Origin: Rebecca billardiae RCC1528
Taxonomy: Eukaryota; Haptophyta
NCBI GenBank assembly: GCA_965240325.2
Contig: OZ251228.1
Span: forward strand, 186,001-250,000
Direction of reading: 5' to 3'
DNA length: 64,000 bases
Shown: positions 9,956-20,933 of the stretch, one piece after another
How positions within the stretch are numbered: the stretch's first letter is position 1
Layout of the letters: every line of letters begins with the position of its first letter
Notes under the pieces: generated by a model
The model's database searches: none
The model's input: the letters and a program-made list of their open reading frames with translations, nothing else
What the model was told of the DNA's origin: nothing
Made by a program: the position numbers and the translations under genes

Positions 9956-10975
9956 ATGGCGGGCGTGTCGATCCGAGCGCTATTCGTGCTGCTCCTCGCG
10001 CGCGCGCACCGCGCGCTCGCAGACGGCGCTTGCCCCGGGCGCAGCGTGAGCCGACGGACACTCCTTACCGCTGCATGTGCGGCCGCGCCCGTCGGCGCCC
10101 GCCCTGTGGCCGCGGCGCAGAGTGTGTCTTCGGCCGAGCTCGAGCGCCGTCTGCGGCCGCTGGGCGCAAGCACGAAGCTGCGCAGGCCGCCGGCGGCGCG
10201 CGACGTGCGGGAAGAGCTCGCCGCCTTCGGTTACCCGTCCTGGCTGGACGGCCTCTGGCTCGCCGAGGTCACCTTCGAGTCCTTCTGCGCGCCACTCGGC
10301 CCTCTGTTTGCGGACGAAGCCGAGGTGGCGCAGGCGGAGGCGGACGCGGCCGCCGCCGAGGTGCTGCGGTACCCGATGCGCTTCGCGCGGCGCGAGGGCG
10401 GGGCGGGCGGCGACGTGCAGCAGGACCGCCCGTTCAACGCTGTCGCCGAGACTACCGCCTTCCTCGGCGCGGATTCCGGCGTGGTCGTGTCCGGCGCAGC
10501 GTACGACACTAGCACCGGTCTGCTCAGGCTGAGCGCCAAGCGCACCGACCAGCCCGCCACGCCCGGCGCGGCGCCGCCGGCCGGCGCGGGGCAGATGCTG
10601 ATTGAGCTGCAGACGCTGAGCTGCGCGTGCGCCGCCGCGGCCGACCCCGCCGTGTGGCTCACGTCCGAGCTTTTCGAGCAGCGCGTGTGCGATGCGCCGC
10701 TCGCGCCCACCGAGCGCAGCTGTCCCCCGACGCTCGTCGAGACCATCGTCCGGTTCGAGCGTGAGGCGGCGGCACCGGGCGCGCCGCCGGGCGCCCGGCG
10801 CGCCGTGTCGGCGCGCAATCGGATCGCCAAGTACGCGGGGTCGGGCACACTCGGCGGCGCGCTGAGCGGCGGGTGCGCCGTGTCTGCCTTCGACTACACG
10901 TGGAAGCTGATGCCCGTGGAGCTGCTGGAGCAGTCTCAGCTCCGGGGGAGCAGCCTGGAGTCACGCATGTCGTGA
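9956..10975 (+). CDS. Probable thylakoid-lumen protein (DUF6816-like)
   Basis: A 339-residue intronless protein from ATG 9956 (an in-frame ATG at 9866 adds 30 residues). Residues 1-22 are a signal peptide (MAGVSIRALFVLLLARAHRA). About 35-60 is a twin-arginine type signal, SRRTLLTAACAAAPVGA, ending near VAAAQS. This tandem arrangement is how nuclear-coded lumen proteins are addressed in algae with secondary plastids. The mature part has FGYPSWLDGLWLAEVTFESF and APLGPLF, then LRYPMRFARREGG and DRPFNAVAE, in the order I associate with the cyanobacterial/plant DUF6816 family. Further on are Cys-containing segments (CACAAA, CDAPL, CPPTL). Function is unknown; the targeting inference is stronger than the family assignment. 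Confidence 0.65.
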   Translation: MAGVSIRALFVLLLARAHRALADGACPGRSVSRRTLLTAACAAAPVGARPVAAAQSVSSAELERRLRPLGASTKLRRPPAARDVREELAAFGYPSWLDGLWLAEVTFESFCAPLGPLFADEAEVAQAEADAAAAEVLRYPMRFARREGGAGGDVQQDRPFNAVAETTAFLGADSGVVVSGAAYDTSTGLLRLSAKRTDQPATPGAAPPAGAGQMLIELQTLSCACAAAADPAVWLTSELFEQRVCDAPLAPTERSCPPTLVETIVRFEREAAAPGAPPGARRAVSARNRIAKYAGSGTLGGALSGGCAVSAFDYTWKLMPVELLEQSQLRGSSLESRMS

Positions 10976-11540
10976 TTGCGCGCATCATGATATGTGCTGG
11001 CGTCATATATAGGGATCCGAATCTATATACATGTACATATATATATATGCCTGCGAGCCTCCATGGATGCGTGCGCGTGGGGCCGGGTTCTGCCACCGTT
11101 CATTGCCAACAGCAACTGGGCACGGACCTGCGACGAGGCATGCCGCCTTTCCCCACGCGCCCTTCAGGTTGTCCCGGCTCAGCCGGTCGCTTCGGCGGCC
11201 GACGGGCCCTCGGCCGGCTCCCCCTTCCCGGGGACTCAGTGGGGCACCGCCAGGAGTGTCTCGCGGCGGGCGGGCCGAGCACGCGGGTCGCCAGCTGACC
11301 CCGCGACGTTCGATTCGACTGCTCTGCGCTGGCACGTGCACGCGGAGATCAACCACACGCAGCGGGTCCGGGATAGGCACTGGCACCCTCTTTCTCCAGC
11401 CGGCCGCCGGCTGCATCGCCTCGGGGGACGATGCAGCAGGTGGACGCCGCTGCACCCATCTGGCCCTTGGCGCTGGCCTCCTCCGTGCCCCTCGCTCCAC
11501 CCTAGGTGGGGCAGGGGGTGCGGGGTGTGACGCGCCCGGA
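10976..11540. other. Gene-free stretch
   Basis: Starts with an AT-rich segment with a short TA run near 11035-11048, followed by GC-rich sequence without a supportable gene. The right part grades into the repeat copy at 11540. Confidence 0.4.
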
Positions 11541-12062
11541 GGCCAGGTTCCCCAGCATCAAGCACTGCATCTGCAGCAGCCCGCCGGCGGGCCGGGCTGC
11601 GACATCGACCACAACCTCATCTGCTTCATCGCCCAGAGCGCGCTAGGCGGCGCGCTCACTCTCCAAGCCCCTCTTCTGCAGCTGCGCGCCGCTTGGCCGG
11701 CGCGCGGCGACGCGTACTACGACCTCATCCTCATCCAGGCGCCCATGCGGGCGCACGGGGGCGACAGCCGCGGCTGCCGCTTGCCGGAGCTGCTCGCCGC
11801 TAGGTCGGCGGGCGGCGACATCGACTACGACCTCACCCTCATCCAAGTGCTCCGGAAGGCGCTCGGCCGCGGCGGCATCTGCCGTCGCCGCCGCGTGCCC
11901 CAGGCCGAGGCGGTGCTCCATCCCGGCCCCGCTCCCGTAGGGGGGCAGGGCTGCGGGTGGCGCACTGTCTGACCTGGACGGAAGGCGCGGACGCATTCTA
12001 TGTGTCTGTTGCACTCTGAGCCTGACGCTTGTCCGATGCTGCCACGCCGTTAATATATATGA
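11540..12062 (+). mobile_element. SINE-like repeat copy 1
   Basis: About 520 bp that recurs at 16895-17335 and, inverted and truncated, at 15045-15320. It is built from degenerate internal repeats of roughly 115 bp (each with GACATCGACYACRACCTCA or a variant) and ends with GAGCCTGACGCTTGTCC, a CCACGCCGTTAA tail and a TA run. The antisense strand keeps an open frame of about 90 residues in two copies (starts MEHRLGLGHAAATADAAAAE), which may be incidental. The tail matches the tail downstream of the nuclease ORF at 43.1-44.1 kb, so mobilisation by that element is inferred. Confidence 0.65.
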
Positions 12063-12144
12063 CCGCGTTCCGCGGTCCTTCCGTAGAACCAACGTAGTTA
12101 GGGGCCGCCGCGGTGCAACCTCCGTCGGCTGCTGGCATCGACTA

Positions 12145-12840
12145 TCAGTCTGACTGACATATGGCGGGCCGAGGACTGTCGCCGCGTGCCGCGCGGCGGG
12201 AAGCGCGGCCGCCGGCGGGCGGCGCGCGCGCGCACGGGGCGAGAGGCGCCGCGCGGCGCGGGCCGGCGCGTGCGGCGGCGTGCGGGCGCACCTGCTTGAG
12301 GTGCTCGCGCTGCGCCATGCGCTCGACGACGGGCCGCTGGTCGCTCAGCCGGCGCGCCTCGTGCCGGCACAGAGCGAGAGCGCGCGCCCAACTACCAGCG
12401 GGCATTGCTGGCCCCGGCCTGCGCTGCGCAGGGTTCCGCGCACCGATCGCCAGAGGCGAGACCGAGAGGAGCTCGGAGTGGAACGAGGCGAGCGGCGCGT
12501 CGCGCCTGCCGCCGCGCGTGCGCGCCTGCCTCCACCGCGCCGCCGTGCTCGCCCGCCGCCTCCTCGTCCGCCGCGTCGGCCTCGAATAAGCCACGGCGGC
12601 GGCCAGCCAGCGCGGCAGGCTGACAATCGGCAGCCCGTGGCCGTGCGTGCTCGCCGAGTTGCTGCTGCTGCACCTCCGGCGCGGTCGACGACCGAGTTGA
12701 GGAGGAGCTCGCGCTCAGCGTCGAGGAGCGAGCTCGCGAGCTCGAGCTCGCCCTTCAGCCGCGCTAGCTCCGGGCGCATCCGGCTCATCTCCGCTGCTGC
12801 GTGCCGTCGCGGCGCGCTCCCGTCCTCATTCCTCAATCAA
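12145..12840 (-). CDS. Possible coiled-coil gene fragment
   Basis: Two minus-strand frames have protein-like composition. One (about 12840-12700) reads MSRMRPELARLKGELELASS then LLDAERELLLNSVVDR, a clear heptad-rich helix. The other (about 12594-12290) reads APLASFHSELLSVSPLAIGA and ends in CRHEARRLSDQRPVVERMAQ just before a GTGCGC donor-like site. A spliced gene is plausible, but exon borders are not resolved and the remainder is Arg/Ala/Pro low complexity. No family recognised. Confidence 0.3.
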
Positions 12841-13468
12841 GCGACGAGCTCGCGTAGTGCTCCGGACTCGGCTCGCCCTTGCGCGCTCCTCCTCGAGCGA
12901 CGAACGCGCCCGCGGGCAGGTTGTTGGGCGCGCGCCGACTCGGCGTGACTCGGCCACGCGGCCCGGCAAGACGCCGACAGACCGGTGCGGGCGCGCTCGG
13001 TGACGGAGCGGAGCGCGAGGGCCGGGCGAGACGGACGGAGTAGACGCGGGGCCTGCGAGGCGACAGGCGCGCTCGGGGAGAGCAGAGTGCGAGGGCGAGA
13101 GGCAGCCGCCGGCCGGCCCCCGCCACCACCTCGCGCACCGCGGCGAATAAATACTGCGGCGGCACGCGCACGCACGGAGTTCCCGGTCCGAGACTGCGGC
13201 GGCACGCGCACGCACGGCGGAGTTCCCGGTCCGAGTCAACGGGGCTCCACGCGTCGCGGCTCGCGCCGGCGCATACCGGCGCCGCGAGTCGTCAATCAAG
13301 GCCTTGCCCCATAGTGCAATTTATTCGTCTGCTGTATATTCCGATATTCGTCACGAATACCCGCCTACGGAGTGATCATCTTTTCGGCCTGCTATGCTGT
13401 CGGCAATGGCATACCCCCGCCCCCTCTGGAGGCGGGCTGTCCACAGCGGAGTGGTGTCAAGGCACTCG

Positions 13469-13592
13469 GTGTATCGGTCAGTGGTTTGAGGTTGGGTGAG
13501 GGTGGTGGTTGGTTGGGGGCTGGCCAGGGTAGGGCTGGAGGCTTCGGCCGCCAGTCTGATCACCCGGAGCCCGTTATAAAGGGGAATTTTAA
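13469..13592 (+). repeat. Dispersed 124-bp repeat, copy A
   Basis: From GGTGTATCGGTCAGTGG to TTATAAAGGGGAATTTTAA. It is nearly identical, inverted, to 22308-22432 and diverged from about 40885-41050. It has no coding content and abuts the inverted-repeat element at 13583. Confidence 0.85.
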
Positions 13593-14372
13593 AAAAAAGT
13601 GCGCCCTCTAGTGGAGAGCTTCCGCGGGAACCATGTCCATTTATGGAGCGCTCGTTGGAACTTGAGCGGGGGTGGAACTTGACACCGCATTTCCCAGCGA
13701 AGTGCCCCATCTCGGCGGGGCTGGCACGGTCGGCACACGCTCCTGAGCGCTCGCTTTGCGGTGCGGCAGGCCTTGGGCAGCCCAGACAGACATGCCGCGA
13801 CCGAATTACCGGGCCATGCGCGCACCACACCCGCGCTACATGGCCTACGCGCTGGACGACTGAGAGGCAACGCCGAACCACTGCATTCCACTGCCCCGCG
13901 TGCACCCCGAGTCACCTTCAGAGGGCGTCGACGAGCGCAGAGCGGGTGCGTGGGAGTTCGACCAACTCGTGTACCTTCTTGCAAGCACCAGCGGCGAGGT
14001 CGCAAGCCGACCCTTGACCAGCCGTGGAACTTGAGCTGGTCGGCAGCAAAACCACCGTTCAACCCGGATCAAGTTAGCAGCGTGCGAGGAGGAGGCGCGG
14101 TGCGCGTCCGCGGCTGGCTAGAGGCGTCCGGACCGTGCCATTCTCGGCCGCGCCCGCGCGCTTCCCGCCGCCGCGGGCCCCGTGTACGCCCGTCGTCGCC
14201 CTCGCCGCGCGGGCGCCAAACCGGCGTCAAGTTCCAACGAGCGCTCCATACGACCATGCACGTTCAACCGTATCAGTCGCAGAAGATTGAACGTGAATGA
14301 ACGGGAACCCCCTTGGTAGAATACCCTGCTACTGTAGGACCCCCGTGCACATGCACTTTTAAAAAACACGTC
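13583..14372. mobile_element. MITE-like element with inverted ends
   Basis: Left end TTTTAAAAAAAAGTGCGCCC and right end (inverse) TTTTTTAAAAGTGCATGTG, with an internal inverted pair ATGGAGCGCTCGTTGGAACT (about 13643-13662 and the inverse at about 14228-14248). About 0.8 kb, no recognisable transposase. Ends were matched by eye, so borders may be off by several bases. Confidence 0.5.
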
Positions 14373-14559
14373 CGGCCCTGGGTCCGGTTGGTCCCGGACT
14401 GATGGCGACCAAGTTTTGTTCCGTATGAATATTTACAACAAATCGCAGCTAGATATTCGTTCACTACCCAGATATACTGACAAATGCACGTCCACAGGCT
14501 CACGTCCGTCCGTAGATACAGGAATTGGAGCGGGCGCGGCTATTTCGTCAATCGCATCT

Positions 14560-14790
14560 TGAGGCTAATGGAGAGCAAAGGGCCAACGTACCCCTCGAAA
14601 AAGCGAAAACTCACCCTCCAACAGCCCTCAAAATCGTCCCCCGTCCCCTTTTCTTTGATCAAAAGATCTTTTTGACAACGTAGTGAGGGCCCCCGGCGGG
14701 GCTCCACGCTACGCGCTCCGCCCTACACCACGGGCCATAATATATATATAGTAACGACGTGGTATGTCAACGGGCAAGCGTCATCAGGCC
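14560..14790. repeat. Dispersed repeat related to 32550-32700, with LINE/SINE tail copy
   Basis: The stretch with TTGATCAAAAGATCTTTTTG, then a Cys-less GGGCTCCACGCTACGCGCTC block and GGGCCATAATATATATA, is paralleled at about 32600-32700 in the same orientation. Immediately after the TA run lies an inverted copy of the tail motif (GTAACGACGTGGTATG and CAACGGGCAAGCGTCAT, 14750-14785). Confidence 0.65.
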
Positions 14791-14886
14791 CGGGGCCGGG
14801 CTCAGAGTGCAGCGCTGAGCGCGCATATGATACGTGTGTACTCACAGTACTGTCGATCTGTGTCACAGTGATGTGTGTACATTATT

Positions 14887-14888
<2 letters not shown>

Positions 14889-14936
<48 letters not shown>

Positions 14937-14971
14937 TATATATCTATATATATATATAGATATATATATAG
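14889..14971. repeat. TA-rich microsatellite
   Basis: A long TA dinucleotide run with interspersed GATA/CTATA variants, directly upstream of the truncated SINE-like copy at 15045. Confidence 0.95.
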
Positions 14972-15044
14972 AATGCGTTCGCGCCTTCCTGATGTTCCAA
15001 CCTGCCTGCAATAACCATCGTCAGGTCAGGCAGTGCGCCACCCG

Positions 15045-15320
15045 CAGCCCTGCCTCCCTACAGGAGCGGGGCCGGGATGGAGCACCGCCTCGGCCTGGGG
15101 CACGCGGCAGCGACGGCAGATGCCGCCGCAGCCGAGCGCCTTTCGGAGCACTTATATTGGATGAGGGTGAGGTCGTAGTCGATGTCGCCGCACGCCGACC
15201 TAGCGGCGAGCAGCTGCGGCAGGCGGCAGCCGCGGCTGTCGCCCCCGTGCGCCCGCGCGTGGGCGCCTGGATGAGGATGAGGTCGCAGTACGCGTCGCCG
15301 CGCGCCGGCCAAGCGGTATA
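15045..15320 (-). mobile_element. SINE-like repeat copy 2, truncated, inverted
   Basis: Reverse complement of the internal part of the 11540-12062 repeat, lacking the 3' tail on this side. One of the internal repeats carries a deletion compared with the other copies (TTTCGGAGCACTTATATTGG junction near 15139). Confidence 0.6.
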
Positions 15321-15394
15321 ACTGAGTGTCTAGAGATGCGTGACGCCAAGAATCCGACGGCTCGTACATGGCGCCATTATGACACTTTCTACTT

Positions 15395-15661
15395 TCTAGC
15401 CCTCGGAAGTGAGCCTGCACTGCACGGACGGAAGTCCTGCGCGGCGACCGGACACCGCGCCGCCGCATTCACGCCGTCCCCCCCCTCGTAGTCGCCTATT
15501 ACTCTGAGGACATCGCCGAGCGGAAGCCCGACGGCACCGTCTGGCGTCGACGCGCGCGCGCTGCCACCGCGGTGGTCGCCCGCGGTCAGCCACGCGTCGT
15601 CAGGCCCGGTCGTCTCGAAGTCTCGAACTCTCGAAGTAGTCGTCAGCACATATATACACAT
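15395..15661 (-). pseudogene. Fragment of the PD-(D/E)XK nuclease ORF 3' end
   Basis: Read on the minus strand, this matches the last about 35 codons and the 3' flank of the ORF that ends at 44133: an Asp-Asp-Ala-Trp motif (DDAWLTAGDHRGGSARAST versus DDAWHRDHRGGACAST), PDG, then a GDYEGGDG-coding flank. The copy is truncated and its frame differs after the shared block, so it is a dead retroelement fragment. Confidence 0.6.
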
Positions 15662-15689
15662 ATATATATATATACGACACTACGCATTC

Positions 15690-15755
15690 TGTGTCGGTCT
15701 GCTGCACTCTGAGCCTGACGCTTGCCCATTGCATACCACTCGTAGTCGTTAGCGC
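15690..15755 (+). repeat. LINE/SINE tail copy
   Basis: Contains CTGCTGCACTCTGAGCCTG then ACGCTTGCCCATTGCATACC, the shared 3' tail, preceded by a TA run (15660-15675). Confidence 0.8.
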
Positions 15756-15827
15756 GCCGGCCAAGCGGCGCGCAGCTGCAGAAGAGGGGCTTGGAGAGTT
15801 ACGAGCGCGCTGCCTAGTGCGCTCTGG

Positions 15828-15941
<114 letters not shown>

Positions 15942-16308
15942 ATATTATTGGGATTACCGCAAGCTCCGAGCGTCGTCTCGAGCCCTGCTAAAAGCTCACC
16001 GCGCACGACAGGACGGACGCCACCGCGAGGATCACATGCCTCGCGATGTCATCAGCTCTCAAGCCTCTGAACCTGGCCCTTTCCGGCGCTCTTGCGCCGG
16101 GCCAAAACAGCGATCGAGCTCCGATCGCTCCTGGGCTCGGGGCGGTAGTATCATCGCCGTGCCGACTTACCCAGATTTTGCCGCGATCAGCCAATCGGCG
16201 ATCGCACCGTCCGTCCTGTTGCCGCTCAACTTTGTACCACTGCTTCTCGTCCATGTCCGGTGCTGCTCACCTGCTTTCCTTGGACAAATCCAGTGTACCA
16301 GCATGACG

Positions 16309-16503
16309 CCCGCGCTGCTCCGCGCTGCTCCGCGCTGCTCCGCGCTGCTCCGCGCTGCTCCGCGCTGCTCCGCGCGCTCCGCGCTGCTCCGCGCTGCTCC
16401 GCGCTGCTCCGCGCTGCTCCGCGCGCCCGCGCCGCTGCGCCCGCGCCGCTGCGCCCGCGCTGCTCCGCGCCCGCGCCGCTGCGCCCGCGCTGCTCCGCGC
16501 CCG
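16309..16503. repeat. 10-bp GC-rich tandem repeat
   Basis: Unit CGCTGCTCCG repeated about eleven times, then a related unit GCGCCGCTGCGCCC. Translates as Ser/Ala/Arg/Pro repeats in all frames; judged non-coding. Confidence 0.9.
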
Positions 16504-16778
16504 CGCGTCTGCTGCCGCGCGCGTCCTGGACGCGCGCGCTGCCAGCCACTGCTCCGCAGCAGCTGCTGCCGCCGGCCCGCCTGATGCGGCGCCAGCCCTG
16601 ACACCCCAGCGGCAACGCCATCTGCTGAGATGCGTGCCCCAGACTGTGCCAGTTCATCCGCACTGCTGCTCTGCAGCAGCTGCGCCGCCGGTCTGCCTGC
16701 TGCAGCACCGGCCCTGACTCACCGCCGGCGACGCCATCTGCTGAGATGCGCGCCCCTGGCCTCGTCAGCTCAACATAT

Positions 16779-17345
<567 letters not shown>

Positions 17346-18657
17346 ATAATTGTTATCATATTTCTATTTTTGATGATGCCCTGGTAGCACTGTCTGATTG
17401 TAGTCATCATTCGGATGGCGACTCGCTCACGCTGCTAAAGTATCTCAACGTTGGTCTTTGCCGTGCAGAGGAGAGCGACAGCGCTGCAGCTGCTGGGTCA
17501 GGGCCGTACCGGCAAGGGCGCCCGTACTGTAGCTGTACTGTGTACATACCCCCATAGTAGTAGTAGTACATGCGGAACATGCCTGTGGTGGTCCGGACGA
17601 CGACGACATTCCGGTTCATCAGGGCGAACGGAAATCGGCAATAAAATTAAATCGCCGCGATTCGCCACCCACGAGGCCCGCGGTAATCACGTCATCAATA
17701 CGAATGGCCGTGGGAGCTTACGCAGCGGCCGCCGTCGAGGCTGGCGCGATCCTGGCGGTGGACACGGCAGCATGGCTGGTGGGTGACATTGCGCGCATCG
17801 CCGCCGAGCCGATGGCCTCGGTCGTCAGTCACGGCCGCGCGCACCAACCGATATATATATATAGAGCCGACGTCAGTTGTATTGCCGCTTTGGATAGTGT
17901 GGTCAGTTGTATTGCCAAAAGCACGTTATGACTACCGTGGTCAGTTGTATTGCCGTTTTCAGTAGTATGGGTCAAGAATATTGCCGCTTTTGGATAGTGT
18001 GTCAACAATATTGCCCCTCAAATACTGGTTTCAAACCAATGACCCTTTCACACTACTTGGTTCACGAATATTGCCGTTTTCGAGCTTGAACATAGTCAGC
18101 TCAGAAATATTGCCCTTTCCATAACTATGTGTCAGTTGTATTGCCGCCAGCAGCTGGTGGCTGGGGCACGCGACTCGCACTCAGACAAGAGACTCGCGCA
18201 GCCCGTGTGCGCGTGCGTGCAGAGCTGCGACTGCCTGCGCGCGGCATGCAGGATACGCGACTGCAACCAACCGACATGCCATCATCATGCGGCCTGCGTA
18301 GCTCATCTTGACTTCCAGTAGCAGTCGGCGCTTCCCGTCGCCGTCGCGCTTGCCGCCCGCCGGCGGCCGGCCGCCAGCGCCATCGGGACTGCTGCTACTT
18401 CAGCGGCCACGTGAGCCGCATCGCGTCCCATGCCGCTGCACGCGCCGCCTTAAGCTGCGACCGCGCTCGCCAAGCCTGCCACTCGGGTTCCAGCAGCAGC
18501 AGGAAGCGTCGCCTGCCCCTCCTGCTTGCTGGCTCGTCGAGGCGCGCGCGGCGCACCGCCCGCCAGTCGGTGCGTTGTGTCCCAGCTGGCAGTACGCCTT
18601 GGACTTCCTCCTCCACGGGCCAATCAGCCTGCGTTGACGAGTGCGATTGGCGCATGG

Positions 18658-19209
18658 TCAGCCACCTGCACACGGTTGGCCACAGGGCAGTCTGCTGTTG
18701 GAGTGATGACAATCGCAAAAAGGCACGCGCCAGCAGTGTTGCACGAGCGAGAGCGACGCGCGTTGGTTGATCGCCACGGTGTGAATGACAGTCGATGGCA
18801 GGCAGTGAGGGGGACGCGCGTCGCGTTGGTTAAGCTCCTTGAGGCCGTTGAAGAGCACACGCCCGTCGTGCACGTTCGACTCCCGCGAATCGGGGCGCAG
18901 CAACACACGCTCACCCTGCTTCACGCATGCACCTGCATGCGCTGCCGTCGCAATGTCATCGACTGCGCGCTTGACGGTCCCGGAGTCGGAGTGACCACGG
19001 AGCAACGCCCATTCGATAGAAGTCGCGACGGATTCTCGCCCGTCTCCGCGTAGACGGCGAGTAGCCCGAGGTGCACGCGCGTGTTGCACTGCGCGCGCAT
19101 GCGGCAGCGTTTGTGCAGATTCCGGTCCACTGTTCAGCTCGTCGTTCGACTTGATGATGTCGAGGAACACGGCGCTACCCCGGCAGAGATCGTCGTCGTT
19201 GAACGTCAC
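18658..19209 (-). CDS. Hypothetical ORF inside the TCAG-array transposon
   Basis: The longest protein-like frame inside the element, about 180 residues, with mixed composition (FLDIIKSNDELNSGPES; VHDGRVLFNGLKELNQRDA). No family recognised. The opposite strand of the same DNA also carries an open frame (18526-19053), so coding is uncertain; it could be a captured gene fragment or an unrecognised element protein. Confidence 0.25.
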   Translation of the reverse strand: MTFNDDDLCRGSAVFLDIIKSNDELNSGPESAQTLPHARAVQHARAPRATRRLRGDGRESVATSIEWALLRGHSDSGTVKRAVDDIATAAHAGACVKQGERVLLRPDSRESNVHDGRVLFNGLKELNQRDARPPHCLPSTVIHTVAINQRASLSLVQHCWRVPFCDCHHSNSRLPCGQPCAGG

Positions 19210-19510
19210 TCGGCCTGGGATCAGCTAGGCCTGCTCAAGGGCACGCCGCGCACGCCGGCGGCGCGTGGGCGCAAGCGCCATCATCAGCGCGTGGGCGATC
19301 GCGCGGCAACAAACCTGAATCAAAGATGCGCAAACGGCAACACAACTGACCCACACTACGCGACGGCAATACAGCTGGACAAAGTATTGGGCCATCATCC
19401 ACGGCAACAGGGGCGTTCCCCGCATCGGTCATACGCCAAATTGAACCGTCTTCCTATTGGCTTCCTATTGGAACGGGCTTCGTCCATTTGAAGCGGGTAC
19501 ATTGAATACG

Positions 19511-19549
19511 GAAAAAGGCAAAGCCCCCCCAGGGGGGGCTTTGCTTTTC
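19511..19549. repeat. Near-perfect hairpin with C7/G7 stem
   Basis: GCAAAGCCCCCCC, one loop base, then GGGGGGGCTTTGC, extended by A-rich and T-rich arms. It looks like a bacterial intrinsic terminator, but lies inside a eukaryotic transposon and is far from any gene end. Confidence 0.85.
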
Positions 19550-19730
19550 GGGAGCGTGTGGCAGGATCCCGGGAACGCCCTTGACACCTGACACAAGTAT
19601 TCGACGTTGGCAACAAGATTGACACGTGATTCCCAAACATGGAAAACGGCAATACACCTGACCACGGTAGTCAAAACGTGCGTTTGGCAATACACCTGAC
19701 CACACTTTCCAAAACGGCAATACAGCTGAC

Positions 19731-20933
19731 ATTATCTCATATATATATATGTGTACACGCAGCTCGACGCCAGGGCCCAGCCGATGATGATTGATGATGA
19801 GGCTGCGCCTGCGTGTTACCGAGCACCTCATCAAGCAGTAGGAGCTGCTGCTGGTGGTCGATGATATGTATAATGGGATTGTCGATCAGACGAGCGGCGC
19901 GTGTCCGCAACTTTGGGAGCGGCCGGCTCGTTGATCCTCGTTGAGGCACACACTGTGGTCCCACCGACTGTCCTGACAGGCGGACAAATTCGCTGTCGTC
20001 TGTCGATGAATCCCGGGAGCAGGCCACCGGCGCGGCACTGCGGACCAGACAGGGGCGGGATGGGCGGGCCAAACAAAGCAGCTGCTGGTCGTTTGCTGCT
20101 GCGCTGCTGCGTGGTGCACGTGCTCAGCCGAGGGACGACTTGCTGAGACGAGTTGATGGTGGGCATCCTGTGGTCGAAGGACGAGGCGAGAGGTATCTGG
20201 CGCGCTCAGGTTGTGCGCTGCCGATTCCCAGCTCGCTGCTCATCGAGAAGCGAGGCGGTGCTCGCGCTGATGACTTGCCGAATGCCCGGGGGCAGCAGCA
20301 TGGCTGGTTCGTCCGCCGCTCTGGCAGGGCACTTTGCTCGTGCACCCGCGGCGTACCCGCAGAAGAGTCCTGAAATTCTGCGAGGGCGGCTGCGACGAAA
20401 CAGGTAAGTGGAGTGCAGAGGCCTCACAGCGAGCCCATCCGTCATGCAGCTCGTACACACTCAGTTACTACTTACTATTGTACCAATAACACCACATATC
20501 GTCTGGCATTTAATGGCGTTTCGTAGCCGCTGAGTGACACTGGCGACGGTGTCGGTGACCGCCCGTGACCGGGCCGACCCGCGGTCCCGGCCGGACCCTG
20601 GGCTGACCGGCGGCCGGACCGCTGGCGGACCGCAAGTCCGCGACACCGGAGTCCGGACTGACCGGTGACCGCTCGTGCACGGGTCGGCTGACACTGAGTG
20701 CCGCTGCACCGACACGGCCCGGCGCCAGCGATCCATCAGACATCGTTGCCAGTGCCAGTGATGAAGCTTGGCCAGTGTGGCGCTGTCAACTACGGAGCGG
20801 GGCGAGCCCTGCATTCCCGGAGTAGCGGGACCGGAGCGATGCAGCGCATTGCGGCCATTGCCGGGTAGTGCAACCCGGCAATGCCCGCCAGACGAATGAA
20901 CGATAATGTAAACAGTCGATCGTGCCCTTGGAT
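19731..20933. other. Gene-poor stretch
   Basis: No gene can be supported. Minus-strand frames near 20206-20440 have weakly protein-like runs (GLFCGYAAGARAKCPARA), possibly an exon remnant. At 20795-20885 lies a repeat (GGGGCGAGCCCTGCATTCC plus a TTGCCGGGTTGCACCCGGCAA-like hairpin) that recurs inverted at 34735-34815. Confidence 0.4.

Larger units (their letters stand above)
17872..19730. mobile_element. TIR element with subterminal TCAGNTGTATTGCC arrays
   Basis: About 1.86 kb. Terminal inverted repeats of roughly 95 bp: left GTCAGTTGTATTGCCGCTTT, right (inverse) GTCAGCTGTATTGCCGTTTT, and both continue with the same order of GTCAGNTGTATTGCC units (TAGTGTG and GACTACCGTG spacers). On the left the core occurs at about 17872, 17909, 17940, 17970, 18001, 18062, 18100 and 18132; on the right, in inverse orientation, at about 19306, 19337, 19363, 19609, 19648, 19685 and 19716. 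Such arrays are typical transposase-binding sites in CACTA, hAT or MULE elements, but no known transposase is visible inside. The flanks are TA runs, so a target duplication cannot be read. Confidence 0.8.

Noticed and set aside
19511-19549. Rho-independent terminator
   Set aside because: The host is eukaryotic and no gene ends next to it; kept only as a hairpin.
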